In this document: positions 1 to 8,407 of the stretch, piece after piece
Layout: every line of letters begins with the position of its first letter
Numbering within the stretch: position 1 is the first letter of the stretch
From: Richelia sinica FACHB-800
GTDB lineage: Bacteria; Cyanobacteriota; Cyanobacteriia; Cyanobacteriales; Nostocaceae
Length of the DNA stretch: 47,306 nucleotides
Reading direction: 5' to 3'
Assembly: GCF_014698825.1 (NCBI RefSeq)
Contig: NZ_JACJTT010000041.1
Span: forward strand, 1-47,306
Program-made: the position numbers and the translations under genes
Notes under the pieces: model-generated
Database searches by the model: none
The model's input: only the letters and a program-made list of their open reading frames with translations
Told to the model about the DNA's origin: nothing

Positions 1-455
1 AGCTATTAGATAAACTTCGCTATTTACAATCTTGTATGTGTCAGAAAATCAGTTATGTTCATTGGTTTGAGGAGATTATGTTTTGTTGACATATTTAACC
101 TTTTTAGAGCTAGTATAACTAGATATGTAAAGTTTTGTATTAGGATTCAACATTTCTGTTCTCAACCATAAATAATAATCTTGTGCATATAAAGTGTAAG
201 TAGCTGGTGGTATTATTGGTTTAATCATAAAAGAACGTAGTTTTTGCCCTTTTGTGACTTTATATTATCTTAGATTAGTCTATAATTCTATTATGCTCCT
301 GCTAGCTATGCAATTGGCAGCGACATAATAACTATTACTTTCTACTTTGCGTCTTCGCACCAAAAAAAGAATATTGACACAAGATATCTATTAGAGAATT
401 AGTGTCAACCACAGATAACGCGAGTTATTATAGGAATATAGTAATAGTTTCAGCC
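1..455. other. AT-rich stretch without a recognised gene
   Basis: No open frame of useful length and no RNA gene was recognised before the methyltransferase. The stretch is AT-rich. A TTGACA hexamer lies at 86-91 and AT-rich -10-like hexamers follow near 111-119, but the spacing is longer than a good sigma-70 promoter, so no promoter is claimed. The left neighbour of the window is unknown. Confidence 0.5.
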
Positions 456-1067
456 ATGATTAGTAACTTTCTCAAAGATAAAAAACAACTCTTTGACCGT
501 TGGTCAGCTACTTACGACTGGATTATTCCTTCAGTTTACTATCAAGCTATCCATCAAAGATTATTAACCAAAGTTGAATTACCAGCTAATCCTCAAGTTC
601 TGGATTTAGGCTGTGGTACAGGTCGCTTACTCAATCGGTTAGCTCAGAATTATCCTGATTTACAGGGGACAGGATTAGATTTTTCGGCGCAAATGTTGCG
701 AGTGGCTCGACAAAATAATCAACATCATCCCCGCTTAATTTATGTAGAAGGTAATGCAGAATCTTTACCTTTTACTGAGGGTCAATTTAACGCCGTTTTT
801 AACACCATCAGTTTCTTACATTACCCCAATCCCCAGCAAGTTTTCACAGAAGTTGCACGGGTATTAGCTCCTGGAGGGAAGTTTTATTTAGTAGATATTA
901 CCAGCAGAAAGCAAGTCTCTCACTTAGTCGCTAATTCACCAACTAGGATGAGATTTTACAATCAAGAACAGCGTCAGGAATTAGGTGCAACAGCGGGAAT
1001 TTTATGTTTAGGTCATTACTACTTGTTAGGCCCGGTGTTACTGAGTGTTTTTGCTAAACCAGAGTAA
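456..1067 (+). CDS. Class I SAM-dependent methyltransferase (UbiE/Methyltransf_11-like)
   Basis: The protein is about 203 residues. It carries the glycine-rich SAM-binding motif I (VLDLGCGTGRLL), an acidic end of strand 2 (GLDFSAQML), and the post-motif NAESLPFTEGQFNAVFN, which is typical of the UbiE/COQ5-like class I fold. The C-terminal part has the usual ARVLAPGGKFYLVD strand. The family methylates small molecules; the substrate cannot be told. The open frame extends upstream to a GTG at 402, but the ATG at 456 begins the region that resembles the family (preceding KDKKQLFDRW), so I chose it. It stands alone: aroF downstream is convergent. A role in quinone or lipid methylation is possible but only inferred. 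Confidence 0.75.
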   Translation: MISNFLKDKKQLFDRWSATYDWIIPSVYYQAIHQRLLTKVELPANPQVLDLGCGTGRLLNRLAQNYPDLQGTGLDFSAQMLRVARQNNQHHPRLIYVEGNAESLPFTEGQFNAVFNTISFLHYPNPQQVFTEVARVLAPGGKFYLVDITSRKQVSHLVANSPTRMRFYNQEQRQELGATAGILCLGHYYLLGPVLLSVFAKPE

Positions 1068-1143
1068 ATCCACCAGGGAATAGGTAGGGAAATATCTTCC
1101 TTTATCTTGATTAACTTGCTATCTGCTGTATGAAACGGGTTGT

Positions 1144-2181
1144 TTATTTCATGCGTCCAACGGCCCGACCAATGACAGCAAGTTCCTGCATCAATTTATC
1201 AAATCGGTCTGGGGTTAAGGATTGGGGCCCATCAGATAAGGCTTTGGCAGGGTAGGGATGTACTTCTATCATTAGTGAATCACAACCTGAAGCGATCGCT
1301 CCCATAGCCATAGAAGGGACAAACTCAGACCAACCCACACCATGACTTGGATCAATCATAATCGGCAAGTGGGTGAGCTTTCGCAGCACTGGGATCACCG
1401 ATAAATCTAAAGTATTGCGTGTGTATTGACGGTCAAAAGTCCGAATCCCCCGTTCACAGAAAATTACATTGGGATTACCTGCTGCCAAAATATACTCAGC
1501 GGCCATCAACCACTCCTCAATGGTGGCAGACATACCCCGCTTCAGCAATACAGGCTTAGATTGTGCCCCTACCTTTTTTAACAGGGAGAAATTTTGCATA
1601 TTTCTCGCTCCCACTTGAATTACATCAGCAACTTCTGCGATTCTCTCCAAATCACTCGCATCCATCACTTCTGTAATCACCCCCAGTCCACTCACTTCCC
1701 TTGCTTTGGCCAACAATTCCAAAGCACTTTCACCGTGACCTTGAAAGGCATATGGTGACGTTCTGGGTTTATATGCTCCTCCCCGCAAAAATTGGGCACC
1801 AGCAGCCTTGACCCGTCGTGCTGTCTCCACAATCATTTCTTCATTTTCTACGGAACAGGGGCCAGCCACAACTACCAAAGGATGATGTTCACCAAAGACT
1901 ACAGGCCCATCAGGAGTATTCACCACTACCTCAGAGGCTTCCCCGTGGCGAAATTGTCTGCTCACACGCTTGTAAGGAACTTCAACCCTTAATACCTGTT
2001 CAATCCAATCGCTGAGTTCCTGAATTTGTAACGGGTCTAAATCTGCCGTTTCACCAACTAAACCAATAACTACCTTATGACGACCAATAATCTTTTCTGG
2101 TGTTAACCCCCAACTAGATAGTTCTTTGTTAACACGCTCTATTTCTGCTTCTGGGGAACCAACTTTCATGACGACAATCAT
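1144..2181 (-). CDS. aroF: 3-deoxy-7-phosphoheptulonate (DAHP) synthase, AroA-I-beta type
   Basis: This enzyme joins PEP and erythrose 4-phosphate in the first step of the shikimate pathway, in the cytosol. The protein is about 345 residues. It has an N-terminal ferredoxin-like regulatory domain (about residues 1-70), then a TIM barrel with AGPCSVEN, FLRGGAYKPRTSPYAFQG, LKRGMSATIEEW, CERGIRTF and IDPSHGVG motifs. These supply PEP, phosphate and metal ligands in the family. The open frame starts with TTG at 2187, but the ATG at 2181 has AGGA 8 nt upstream and matches the usual MIVVMKVG start, so it is preferred. The N-terminal domain suggests the Thermotoga/Bacillus-like beta subgroup, in which that domain mediates feedback inhibition. 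It is transcribed toward the methyltransferase gene. Confidence 0.95.
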   Translation of the reverse strand: MIVVMKVGSPEAEIERVNKELSSWGLTPEKIIGRHKVVIGLVGETADLDPLQIQELSDWIEQVLRVEVPYKRVSRQFRHGEASEVVVNTPDGPVVFGEHHPLVVVAGPCSVENEEMIVETARRVKAAGAQFLRGGAYKPRTSPYAFQGHGESALELLAKAREVSGLGVITEVMDASDLERIAEVADVIQVGARNMQNFSLLKKVGAQSKPVLLKRGMSATIEEWLMAAEYILAAGNPNVIFCERGIRTFDRQYTRNTLDLSVIPVLRKLTHLPIMIDPSHGVGWSEFVPSMAMGAIASGCDSLMIEVHPYPAKALSDGPQSLTPDRFDKLMQELAVIGRAVGRMK

Positions 2182-2368
2182 CGGCAAGTTCCTATGAAAT
2201 TGAATAAATTATGTAAATTATTGAGCAACTAACCTGTACAGTATTGTTGCTTAGTCGTGGAATTATTCATAATTAACCGAGAAAATATATAAAAAATGTA
2301 GCGCTAGGTACTTTTTGCTAAATATTGGGTATAAAAAATAATATAAATTTATTAATATTGATGTTTTG

Positions 2369-2400
2369 ATGTTGAAGTGATAAAGTCTCAACTTCAACAT
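2369..2400 (-). terminator. Inverted repeat downstream of rpsO-PAM68
   Basis: A perfect 10-bp inverted repeat (ATGTTGAAGT at 2369-2378, its complement at 2391-2400) with a 12-nt loop sits about 60 bp past the PAM68 stop. There is no clean U-tract on the minus strand (the following bases read CAAAACATCAA), so it may be a weak terminator or an mRNA end-protecting hairpin. Confidence 0.35.
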
Positions 2401-2458
2401 TCAAGCTTCAATCTACCCAATATCGCAATTATTGACAAAATACCTGAGCGCTGTTGAT

Positions 2459-2926
2459 TCAGACGTTCTTTTTTCGAGTTTCACGCCAAACTTCGGCCAT
2501 TCTTCCCCAGTTAGCGCCAAATTCACCTAAACCTAGCAAAGTTCCCGGTCTATTTTCATCCCAAGAAGCGGAAAGAACACCGTAAGTAATACCTAATACC
2601 CCTAAACCAAAAAATCCCATATTCACTAGTAACACAGCGATGGGAGGTAATTGGATTTTGGCGTAAATTAACAGGAGATAACTAGCAACTAAAGTAGTAA
2701 TACCTAAAGCCGTTGGTATACCACAGAATGCTGCTACTCTGCGAATCATTCTTTGGCTAACTACTTCAGGAATGGCCATCTCTTCTTTAGTGAAGGGTGG
2801 CTGCTTTTTTGGTGCTGGGCTAGTTTCCTGGGATTTGACGACAGATTGAGTCTTAGATTTCGCAGGTTTTTGGCGCTTTTTCGGCTCAAAGGGTAAGGAA
2901 GTACGATCTGATTCTTCAGCAGCCAT
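2459..2926 (-). CDS. PAM68-family (DUF3464) photosystem assembly protein
   Basis: The protein has 155 residues. The N-terminal third is basic and rich in Lys/Pro/Gln (low complexity). Two hydrophobic segments follow, around residues 70-92 and 98-118, with the family signature of a short loop between them (YAKIQLPP) and a conserved tail SASWDENRPGTLLGLGEFGANW. In plants and cyanobacteria PAM68 proteins help photosystem II assembly in the thylakoid membrane. The start codon lies only 11 nt after the rpsO stop, so the two are probably co-transcribed, an arrangement that links the ribosome and photosystem assembly. Function is from family knowledge, not shown here. Confidence 0.88.
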   Translation of the reverse strand: MAAEESDRTSLPFEPKKRQKPAKSKTQSVVKSQETSPAPKKQPPFTKEEMAIPEVVSQRMIRRVAAFCGIPTALGITTLVASYLLLIYAKIQLPPIAVLLVNMGFFGLGVLGITYGVLSASWDENRPGTLLGLGEFGANWGRMAEVWRETRKKNV

Positions 2927-2937
2927 AGGGGTAATTC

Positions 2938-3207
2938 CTAACCACGAATGCCAAGACGAGCAATCAAAGCTTGATATTTTTCCCGACTGTCTTGTTGAAG
3001 ATAGGCAAGCAGACGCTTACGCTGACCAATCATCTTTAACAAACCCCGACGGGAAGAATGGTCTTTTTTATTAGCTTGCAGGTGTTCGCTGAGGCGGTTA
3101 ATGCGCTCAGTCAGCATTGCAATTTGGACATCTGTGGAACCTGTATCGGTTTCGTGAACTTGGAAGTTAGAAATTAGTTCTTGTTTGCGCTGTTGCGTCA
3201 GAGCCAT
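2938..3207 (-). CDS. rpsO: 30S ribosomal protein S15
   Basis: The 89-residue protein has the standard S15 length and sequence: [12 protein letters not shown] at the start, the [16 protein letters not shown] helix, [15 protein letters not shown] (16S rRNA-binding helix 3), and a C-terminal [22 protein letters not shown]15 is a primary binder of the central domain of 16S rRNA in the small subunit. It is the first gene of a probable two-gene unit with the PAM68-family gene. The next upstream gene, cphB, is on the same strand but 166 nt away, so rpsO probably has its own promoter. Confidence 0.98.
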   Translation of the reverse strand: MALTQQRKQELISNFQVHETDTGSTDVQIAMLTERINRLSEHLQANKKDHSSRRGLLKMIGQRKRLLAYLQQDSREKYQALIARLGIRG

Positions 3208-3373
3208 GATCGATCAAACTTTCTTTTTTCTAGATGTATGCAGCAGTCTCCCATGATATCACAGCCATTCATCTGTTTGGTTAATTAGGTGGGAGAACTA
3301 CTAACTTTTGTCTTTGATAGGCTTGAGATATATTTAATACCAACTTGATAAATGATGACTGTAGTCAAAACGT

Positions 3374-4195
3374 CTAGACAGTGACTTTTTTGTCCACAAT
3401 TGGTTTACGCTTGTGCAAGTCAAATTTGTGACCATGGGGTAAGATGTGCAGTTTTGCACCACAAATCGCTAAAGGCTCATCTTTTAATATTTGACCCAAG
3501 TTGTTATATGTGGCTTCTGATTCATCGACAATGGTGACTGCACCTTCACCAATTACCTCTACTTGTCCGTCAGTTACCACCATTGCTGTATTTTCATCAA
3601 TTCCAAATCCCAACACCGCAGGTTCTTGAACTAAAGCAGAAATGAGCCTTCCTAACCGTCCCCGTTGGGAAAAATGCTGGTCTATCACTACCCCCGGTAA
3701 AAAGCCTAAACCAGGCCCCATTTCTACAGTTTCAATCCGCGCATGGGTTTCGGAATCACCTTCGACAATCATTTTATCTGGCATCACTGCTGCACCGGCA
3801 CTAGTTCCACCAATGACTATACCTTCAGCGTATCTTTGATGAATGGCAGCATCAAGTTCTGTATCTTTCATAACAGATGTAATGCGGGCTTGGTCTCCTC
3901 CAGTAAAAAATATACCTGTAGCGTTCCTTACTGCCTCTAATGCTGTAGATGAGGATGCGTCATCACGGGTTTCTGTATCCACAATCCTTACTTCTGCTGC
4001 ACCAATTCTTTCAAAGACTTCTGTATATCTTTCTCCTGCTTCTCTGGGTAATTCTGTCGCTGCTGTCATAATAATGATTTTTGCTTTGACTCCCCCTGCA
4101 CGACGCACAAATTCCCGCAAAATTGGTGATTCTCCTTCTTTTTCTTCGGCTCCACCAATAATGATTAGTTGTCTAGGATTTTGACTCTCAGCCAT
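3374..4195 (-). CDS. cphB: Cyanophycinase (peptidase S51 family)
   Basis: Cyanophycinase is an exopeptidase that releases beta-Asp-Arg dipeptides from cyanophycin granules in the cytosol. From the ATG at 4195 the protein has 273 residues. The nucleophile motif GGTSAGAA places Ser132, and His174 (IDQHFSQRGR) and Glu201 (GFGIDENTAM) are also present. These match, in identity and number, the Ser-His-Glu triad described for the Synechocystis enzyme. The open frame reaches back to 4261, but the ATG at 4195 has an AGGAG ribosome site upstream and the standard MAESQNPRQLIIIGGAEEK start. It follows a small conserved ORF on the same strand and is divergent from the cyanophycin-synthetase-like gene at 4941. 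Confidence 0.95.
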   Translation of the reverse strand: MAESQNPRQLIIIGGAEEKEGESPILREFVRRAGGVKAKIIIMTAATELPREAGERYTEVFERIGAAEVRIVDTETRDDASSSTALEAVRNATGIFFTGGDQARITSVMKDTELDAAIHQRYAEGIVIGGTSAGAAVMPDKMIVEGDSETHARIETVEMGPGLGFLPGVVIDQHFSQRGRLGRLISALVQEPAVLGFGIDENTAMVVTDGQVEVIGEGAVTIVDESEATYNNLGQILKDEPLAICGAKLHILPHGHKFDLHKRKPIVDKKVTV

Positions 4196-4294
4196 GAATA
4201 GTATCTCCTGCTTTGAGTGATTTAATTTTACTAAATCATGATATTTGGAGGAGAGAATCATCCTAGCGGCAGATTCATTTTTGCCTATTAACTA

Positions 4295-4501
4295 TTAATA
4301 ATCAAATCTACGACGATAGAGTAAATCTAATAAAAATAATCGTGCTTGTTCGAGGGAAACATGGCGCGGTTTTCCCTGATAAACTATTTGATATTCATGA
4401 CTTTCAGGTCCATCTCCATAGCCAGAAATGAGTTTACGATGAAATGCTTGTTCAGCTAAGTAGCGGACTTCATCTCTCAGAGCAGCTTTTTGATTATCCA
4501 T
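4295..4501 (-). CDS. Small conserved-looking protein upstream of cphB
   Basis: A 68-residue soluble protein beginning MDNQKAALRDEVRYLAEQAF. It is charged and has no membrane segment or known motif. The ATG at 4501 is preceded by GAGGAG at 9 nt, a strong ribosome site, while the longer frame from 4516 starts with TTG. It lies about 100 nt upstream of cphB on the same strand, so it may be co-transcribed with it. I do not recognise a named family. Its position between cyanophycin genes suggests a link to cyanophycin, which is inference only. Confidence 0.72.
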   Translation of the reverse strand: MDNQKAALRDEVRYLAEQAFHRKLISGYGDGPESHEYQIVYQGKPRHVSLEQARLFLLDLLYRRRFDY

Positions 4502-4650
4502 GGGCTGTCTCCTCAATGCCTCATGTTGTTTATATATGTTTGGTTTGAGGTTTACACCTTTCTAAAGTTAGATTTTGATGATGGTTTCATGGATTTTAAG
4601 TAAGCTGATGCTAAATATCTCATCCAGGTTGAGAAATCTTCCTGTAGTGT

Positions 4651-4671
4651 TGTCGCGTAGCGCAACGCACC
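4651..4671. repeat. Short palindromic dispersed repeat
   Basis: TGTCGCGTAGCGCAACGCAC is a variant of the GC-rich palindromic repeat found several times in this window (4815, 26775, 43382, 45425), here standing out in AT-rich intergenic DNA. Confidence 0.55.
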
Positions 4672-4814
4672 TGTATTGATACTCTGTCTGTGGGTAGCTG
4701 AAACCTGGGGATGATAGGAGTAGGCTAGGGCGAGATACAGGTGAAAATATAGTTTTTCCATCGTATATTTTTCTTACCAAGACTGATGCCAAATATCTTG
4801 TACATCATCTTTCT

Positions 4815-4844
4815 TTCCTATCCCTACGGGACGCTTCGCTAATG
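4815..4844. repeat. Dispersed repeat, CCCTACGGGACGCTTCGC type
   Basis: This shares the core TATCCCTACGGGACGCT with 43382-43398 inside the MITE-like element at 43347-43455. The surrounding sequence to about 4889, ending in GTGCGTAA, follows the same layout, which suggests a diverged second copy of that element. Confidence 0.55.
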
Positions 4845-4940
4845 TGTCTTTGTGGTTTATTTTTCCGTTAGTCGTGCGTAAATCATAATTACTCAAAAAA
4901 AGTAAAAATTTCAGGGTATCTAACCAAAGGTTGATAGGTA

Positions 4941-6887
4941 ATGATTGAGCAAGAGCAACACAGTGATGTAATTCGTATCAATGCCAGAGAAAATGATGTT
5001 TTTGATATTTTCAATTTCAAGTATTATCTTGGACCAAATCCCTACCTAGAGACAGGTGCTGTAGTTTTTGATTTTGCGTTGACAAATTATCGACAGCCAT
5101 TAGAGATTGAGGAATATGTGCAAGTTGTCAGCGATCGCTATCCTCATTTGGCAGAATACAAGTATAATTCTTACGCTGACCTGTTTGCGCGTGTAGTCTC
5201 GGAGGTGTCACAGCTAGATATGGATTTGCATCTCAATCATTGGCGTGTCAAAGCCTATGATGATTATGTGCGAATTAGTATTCAAGCATTGCACGAACGC
5301 ACTAGTAAAGAAGTTCTATACACTGTCTGGGATTGGTTTGAAAATATCACAGATAACCGGAGTTTTCCCTGGGAAAAAAGCCTGGAAAAATTGCAAAACA
5401 GATTTCGATATTCTGTCTATGGTGGGCCAACGGTCTACGCTTTGTTAAGAACTGCTTCTAAACAGGGTATTCCCACCTTCTATTTATGGGAAGAAGGCTT
5501 GATGCAATATGGCCATGGGAGAAAATTGGTGCGGGGGGTAGCGACGACCTTTGATACTGATAGCCATATTGATTCAGAATTTACGACCCGTAAGGACGAC
5601 TGTAAAGCATTTTTGCAAAGCTTAGGTTTTCCAGTTCCACAAGGTGAAATTGTCACGTCAGAAGCGGAAGCATTAACAGTAGCAGAGGATATTGGCTATC
5701 CAGTTGCGGTGAAACCTGTCATAGGTCATAAGGGAATTGGTGTGACAGCTGAGGTGCAAACAGAAAGAGAGTTAAAATCGGCTTATCAGCGAGCTTTGTT
5801 AGCAATTCCCGAAGAACAGCCAACCAGAGTTATTGTAGAAAATAGCATTGCGGGGAAAGATTTTCGCTTACTGTGTGTGAATGGTAAATTTGTCGCAGCG
5901 ACAGAACGGTGTCCCGCATCTGTGGTGGGTGATGGCTATTCCACAATTAAAGAGTTAATTAGACGGGAGAACCGCAAACCAGAACGTTGGGATACACCTA
6001 CTTCTCCCATGAGTAAGATTTTGATTGATGAGGCAATGGAGTTGTATCTAGAGGAGCAGGGATGGACATTAGATAGTATTATAGAGAGCGATCGCACTGT
6101 TTCTTTACGCAAAGTCGCGAATCTCTCCGTTGGTGGAGTCAGCATCAATGCTACCAATGCAATTCACCATGACAATATCATTTTAGCTCAAGACATTGCC
6201 CAACACTTCCGCCTCACCTGTTTGGGTATTGATGTGATTGCTCCCAATCTTTCTGAATCTTGGAAATCTGGTAAATTAGCGATTTTAGAAATTAATTCTG
6301 CACCAGGAATTTTCATGCACCTCAACCCCGCAGTGGGTGAAAGTGTAGATGTTCCCGCACATATTTTAGCCACTTTCTTTCACTCTGCCGAAGATGCCAA
6401 AATTCCCATTATTACCTTTAATCACATCGCTATTCCCGAACTTCAAACAACCATAGATCACATTCTTTTTCAACATCCTGAATGGACAATTGGTGCGGTC
6501 AGTCGTCAAGGTTTATTTATCAACCGTTCCCAAAAAGTCTTAAATAAAGATTACAACAGTAATGTACAATCTTTGTTGCGTTATCCTAAACTTGATTTAC
6601 TGATTGCCGAATACCCAGAAGAAATATTAGAAGCAGAGGGTATGTTTTATCAGAGTAGTAATATTGTGATTTTAGATAATCCTAGCGAAATAGAAATGAT
6701 GTTAGTTAGAAATGTGGCAGATGATGGGATTGTGGTGATTAAAAAAGATAACGATATTTCTATTAATCGTCAAGGTTTAATTGAAGATTACACTTTAGGG
6801 ATGGGAGAAGATTTTACGAGGGTGTATTTAAAAGAAATCAATTCCATATCCATGACTACACCAAAGAGTAAATATTCACCTATTTAA
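4941..6887 (+). CDS. cphA2: Cyanophycin synthetase 2 (dipeptide-polymerising CphA2 type)
   Basis: The protein has 648 residues, well short of the roughly 870-900 of classical CphA1. An N-terminal domain (1-210) contains RTASKQGIPTFYLWEEGLMQYGHG, equivalent to the CphA substrate region. An ATP-grasp domain follows at about 215-480, with VAVKPVIGHKGIGVT (Lys258), ENSIAGKDFRLL and the metal-ligand strand ILEINSAPG (Glu450, Asn452). The C-terminal part (490-648) keeps sequence like the CphA Mur-ligase region, but no GTNGKT-type ATP loop is seen. This is the architecture of CphA2, reported in N2-fixing cyanobacteria to join beta-Asp-Arg dipeptides. It is divergent from cphB, whose product makes that dipeptide. 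Substrate assignment is by family knowledge. Confidence 0.88.
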   Translation: MIEQEQHSDVIRINARENDVFDIFNFKYYLGPNPYLETGAVVFDFALTNYRQPLEIEEYVQVVSDRYPHLAEYKYNSYADLFARVVSEVSQLDMDLHLNHWRVKAYDDYVRISIQALHERTSKEVLYTVWDWFENITDNRSFPWEKSLEKLQNRFRYSVYGGPTVYALLRTASKQGIPTFYLWEEGLMQYGHGRKLVRGVATTFDTDSHIDSEFTTRKDDCKAFLQSLGFPVPQGEIVTSEAEALTVAEDIGYPVAVKPVIGHKGIGVTAEVQTERELKSAYQRALLAIPEEQPTRVIVENSIAGKDFRLLCVNGKFVAATERCPASVVGDGYSTIKELIRRENRKPERWDTPTSPMSKILIDEAMELYLEEQGWTLDSIIESDRTVSLRKVANLSVGGVSINATNAIHHDNIILAQDIAQHFRLTCLGIDVIAPNLSESWKSGKLAILEINSAPGIFMHLNPAVGESVDVPAHILATFFHSAEDAKIPIITFNHIAIPELQTTIDHILFQHPEWTIGAVSRQGLFINRSQKVLNKDYNSNVQSLLRYPKLDLLIAEYPEEILEAEGMFYQSSNIVILDNPSEIEMMLVRNVADDGIVVIKKDNDISINRQGLIEDYTLGMGEDFTRVYLKEINSISMTTPKSKYSPI

Positions 6888-6902
6888 AGAAGAAAATAGA
6901 TT

Positions 6903-6991
6903 TCTGGTGGTAATTAAATGTAAATGATTTGAAACTCTTGTAGAGACGTTCCGATGGAATGTCTCTACATTCATTATTCATTTTCACCAAA
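6903..6991. mobile_element. MITE-like element, copy A
   Basis: An 89-bp element with imperfect ends TCTGGTG / CACCAAA and a central palindrome around AGAGACGTTCCGATGGAATG. It is a near copy, in reverse orientation, of 15316-15407, and 30795-30849 is a truncated copy. It encodes no protein. Ends and the internal palindrome suggest a non-autonomous element or an extragenic palindrome family. It begins 15 nt after the cphA2 stop and may act as its terminator. Confidence 0.7.
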
Positions 6992-7030
6992 TATATAGCA
7001 ACGGACAGCGCGGTTAGGACATTAATTATT

Positions 7031-7178
7031 CTGCAACTCCTGTAACTTCTGCGACTTCTGAACTTCTGAACTTCTGCAACTTCTGCAACTTCTGTAACTT
7101 CTGAACTTCTGAACTTCTGTAACTTCTGAACTTCTGAACTTCTGTAACTTCTGAACTTCTGAACTTCTGAACTTCTGT
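7031..7178. repeat. Tandem octamer/nonamer repeat array
   Basis: About 18 units of CTGAACTT (8 nt) and CTGTAACTT or CTGCAACTT (9 nt) run in tandem. In the centre they form a higher-order 25-nt period of 9+8+8. It lies 17 nt past the stop of the PAP2 phosphatase gene. The minus-strand 60-codon frame across it is repeat-encoded low complexity and not a gene. The same family occurs in the opposite orientation at 26726-26866. Confidence 0.9.
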
Positions 7179-7194
7179 CACCTGCTGTATATGC

Positions 7195-7944
7195 TTACTC
7201 TCTTTCATCAGGAAGTAGAGATGTTTCTGGTTGAATTTTACTGTTGCTGGGTTTAACCCGATGCAAGTTCGGTTTGATAATCAAACTTACTCCTATAGAC
7301 CAAGCTAATGCAACCATCCAACCTGCGAGGATATCGCTGGGAAAATGAACTCCTAAATAAAGACGTGTCCAACCGATGAGGAGAAGATACAAACTGCCAA
7401 TAGCAAGAATTAACCAGCGTCGGGGATGGTGCCAATTTAATACTAATAAGATTGCCACTAAGGTCATACTGGTCATTGCGTGACCGCTGGGAAAAGAATA
7501 ATCGAATTCTGGTGCTTTGGACTCCCACAGTTGGGGACGGATGCGGTGCATGATTTCCTTTGCTGTCCGGTTAATGGCAACGTTGCCCAGGGCAGTGATG
7601 ATGACATAGGCCAGCGATCGCCATCTTTTTCTCTGCCATAATAGAAAAGCGATCGCACTCAACACCGGAAATGCCGTCCAAGCTGACCCCACCCGCGTTA
7701 CAAAGACAGCAAAAATATCTAATTGGGGGTTAGAGTAGCCATGAATTGCTAACAAAGTTGGTACATCCCAAGGAAAACCCCCTTCATTTTGCCAGACCTT
7801 CACAGCTAAAATTTGTACTACCTGCAAAGGTAAATACACCCCCAATAACATCAGCAGCAAAGAACGCCAATGTACAATCAACAGATTGCGGAAAAAATGT
7901 AGGGTTGATTTAACTTTTTGTGTGATTTTATTTACCTTGCTCAT
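7195..7944 (-). CDS. PAP2-family membrane phosphatase
   Basis: The 249-residue protein has about six hydrophobic segments and all three PAP2 active-site motifs: KEIMHRIRP (129-137), FPSGH (151-155, base His155) and TRLYLGVHFPSD (Arg194, His200, Asp204). The family removes phosphate from lipids such as phosphatidate or undecaprenyl diphosphate at the membrane surface. The ATG at 7944 is followed by a basic N-terminus and the first membrane helix. It is divergent from crcB and 64 nt away. The last codons abut the tandem repeat array at 7031-7178. The exact substrate is unknown. Confidence 0.9.
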   Translation of the reverse strand: MSKVNKITQKVKSTLHFFRNLLIVHWRSLLLMLLGVYLPLQVVQILAVKVWQNEGGFPWDVPTLLAIHGYSNPQLDIFAVFVTRVGSAWTAFPVLSAIAFLLWQRKRWRSLAYVIITALGNVAINRTAKEIMHRIRPQLWESKAPEFDYSFPSGHAMTSMTLVAILLVLNWHHPRRWLILAIGSLYLLLIGWTRLYLGVHFPSDILAGWMVALAWSIGVSLIIKPNLHRVKPSNSKIQPETSLLPDERE

Positions 7945-8008
7945 TATTTTCAGTATAATTTATTGCTGTTTGCTTTGATTATTTGTACCCCTCTATTTAA
8001 TTTAATCT

Positions 8009-8407
8009 ATGCCCATAGATCCATCCATACGCCAACCAATCGCTATTAGCTTGGGTGCGATCGCTGGAGCCTTAAGTCGCTATTATGTTACATTGTGGGT
8101 TACCCAACAATTTGGTATTACTTTCCCCTACGGCACTTTTGTGATTAATCTCACTGGTTGCTTGGGTATGGGCTTTTTCACTACCTTAGCAATAGAGAAA
8201 ATGGCTATTACTTCTCTAGAAATACGTTTAATGATTGCCACAGGATTTTTAGGTGCCTATACAACTTTTTCTACCTATGGTTTAGATACTATTAATTTAT
8301 TGCGGAGTGGACATTTTTTAACAGCTACTTGTTATTGGGCTGGTAGTGCCATACTCGGAATTATCTGTGTTCAGTTAGGTATAATTATTGCGCGATTATT
8401 TTGGTAG
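8009..8407 (+). CDS. crcB: Fluoride ion channel CrcB/Fluc
   Basis: A 132-residue protein with four hydrophobic segments. It has the Fluc signatures [22 protein letters not shown] (central Asn) and [13 protein letters not shown] (phenylalanine track and the TTFST sodium-site turn). The family works as a dual-topology homodimer that exports fluoride across the cytoplasmic membrane. One copy is present here; no second crcB gene and no recognisable fluoride riboswitch lies in the short upstream region. It is divergent from the PAP2 gene. Confidence 0.93.
   Translation: MPIDPSIRQPIAISLGAIAGALSRYYVTLWVTQQFGITFPYGTFVINLTGCLGMGFFTTLAIEKMAITSLEIRLMIATGFLGAYTTFSTYGLDTINLLRSGHFLTATCYWAGSAILGIICVQLGIIIARLFW

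Larger units (their letters stand above)
4502..4940. other. Divergent intergenic region between cphB side and cphA2, with repeats
   Basis: This region must hold the promoters of both cyanophycin transcription units. It also holds two dispersed palindromic repeat pieces (4651-4671 and 4815-4844). Two overlapping minus-strand open frames of 69 and 74 codons (4552-4792) run through it, but they lack ribosome sites and are partly built from repeat sequence, so they are not annotated. TGCGTAAATCAT near 4878-4889 resembles the end of the MITE-like element at 43347-43455. Confidence 0.5.

Noticed and set aside
1792-2015. Two plus-strand frames of about 65 codons opposite aroF
   Set aside because: They lie antisense inside a well-supported gene, with no ribosome site and no family likeness.
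4552-4792. Two overlapping minus-strand frames of 69 and 74 codons
   Set aside because: Partly encoded by a palindromic dispersed repeat, no ribosome site, no recognised domain.
7026-7208. 60-codon frame of low-complexity sequence
   Set aside because: It is the translation of the tandem octamer/nonamer array.
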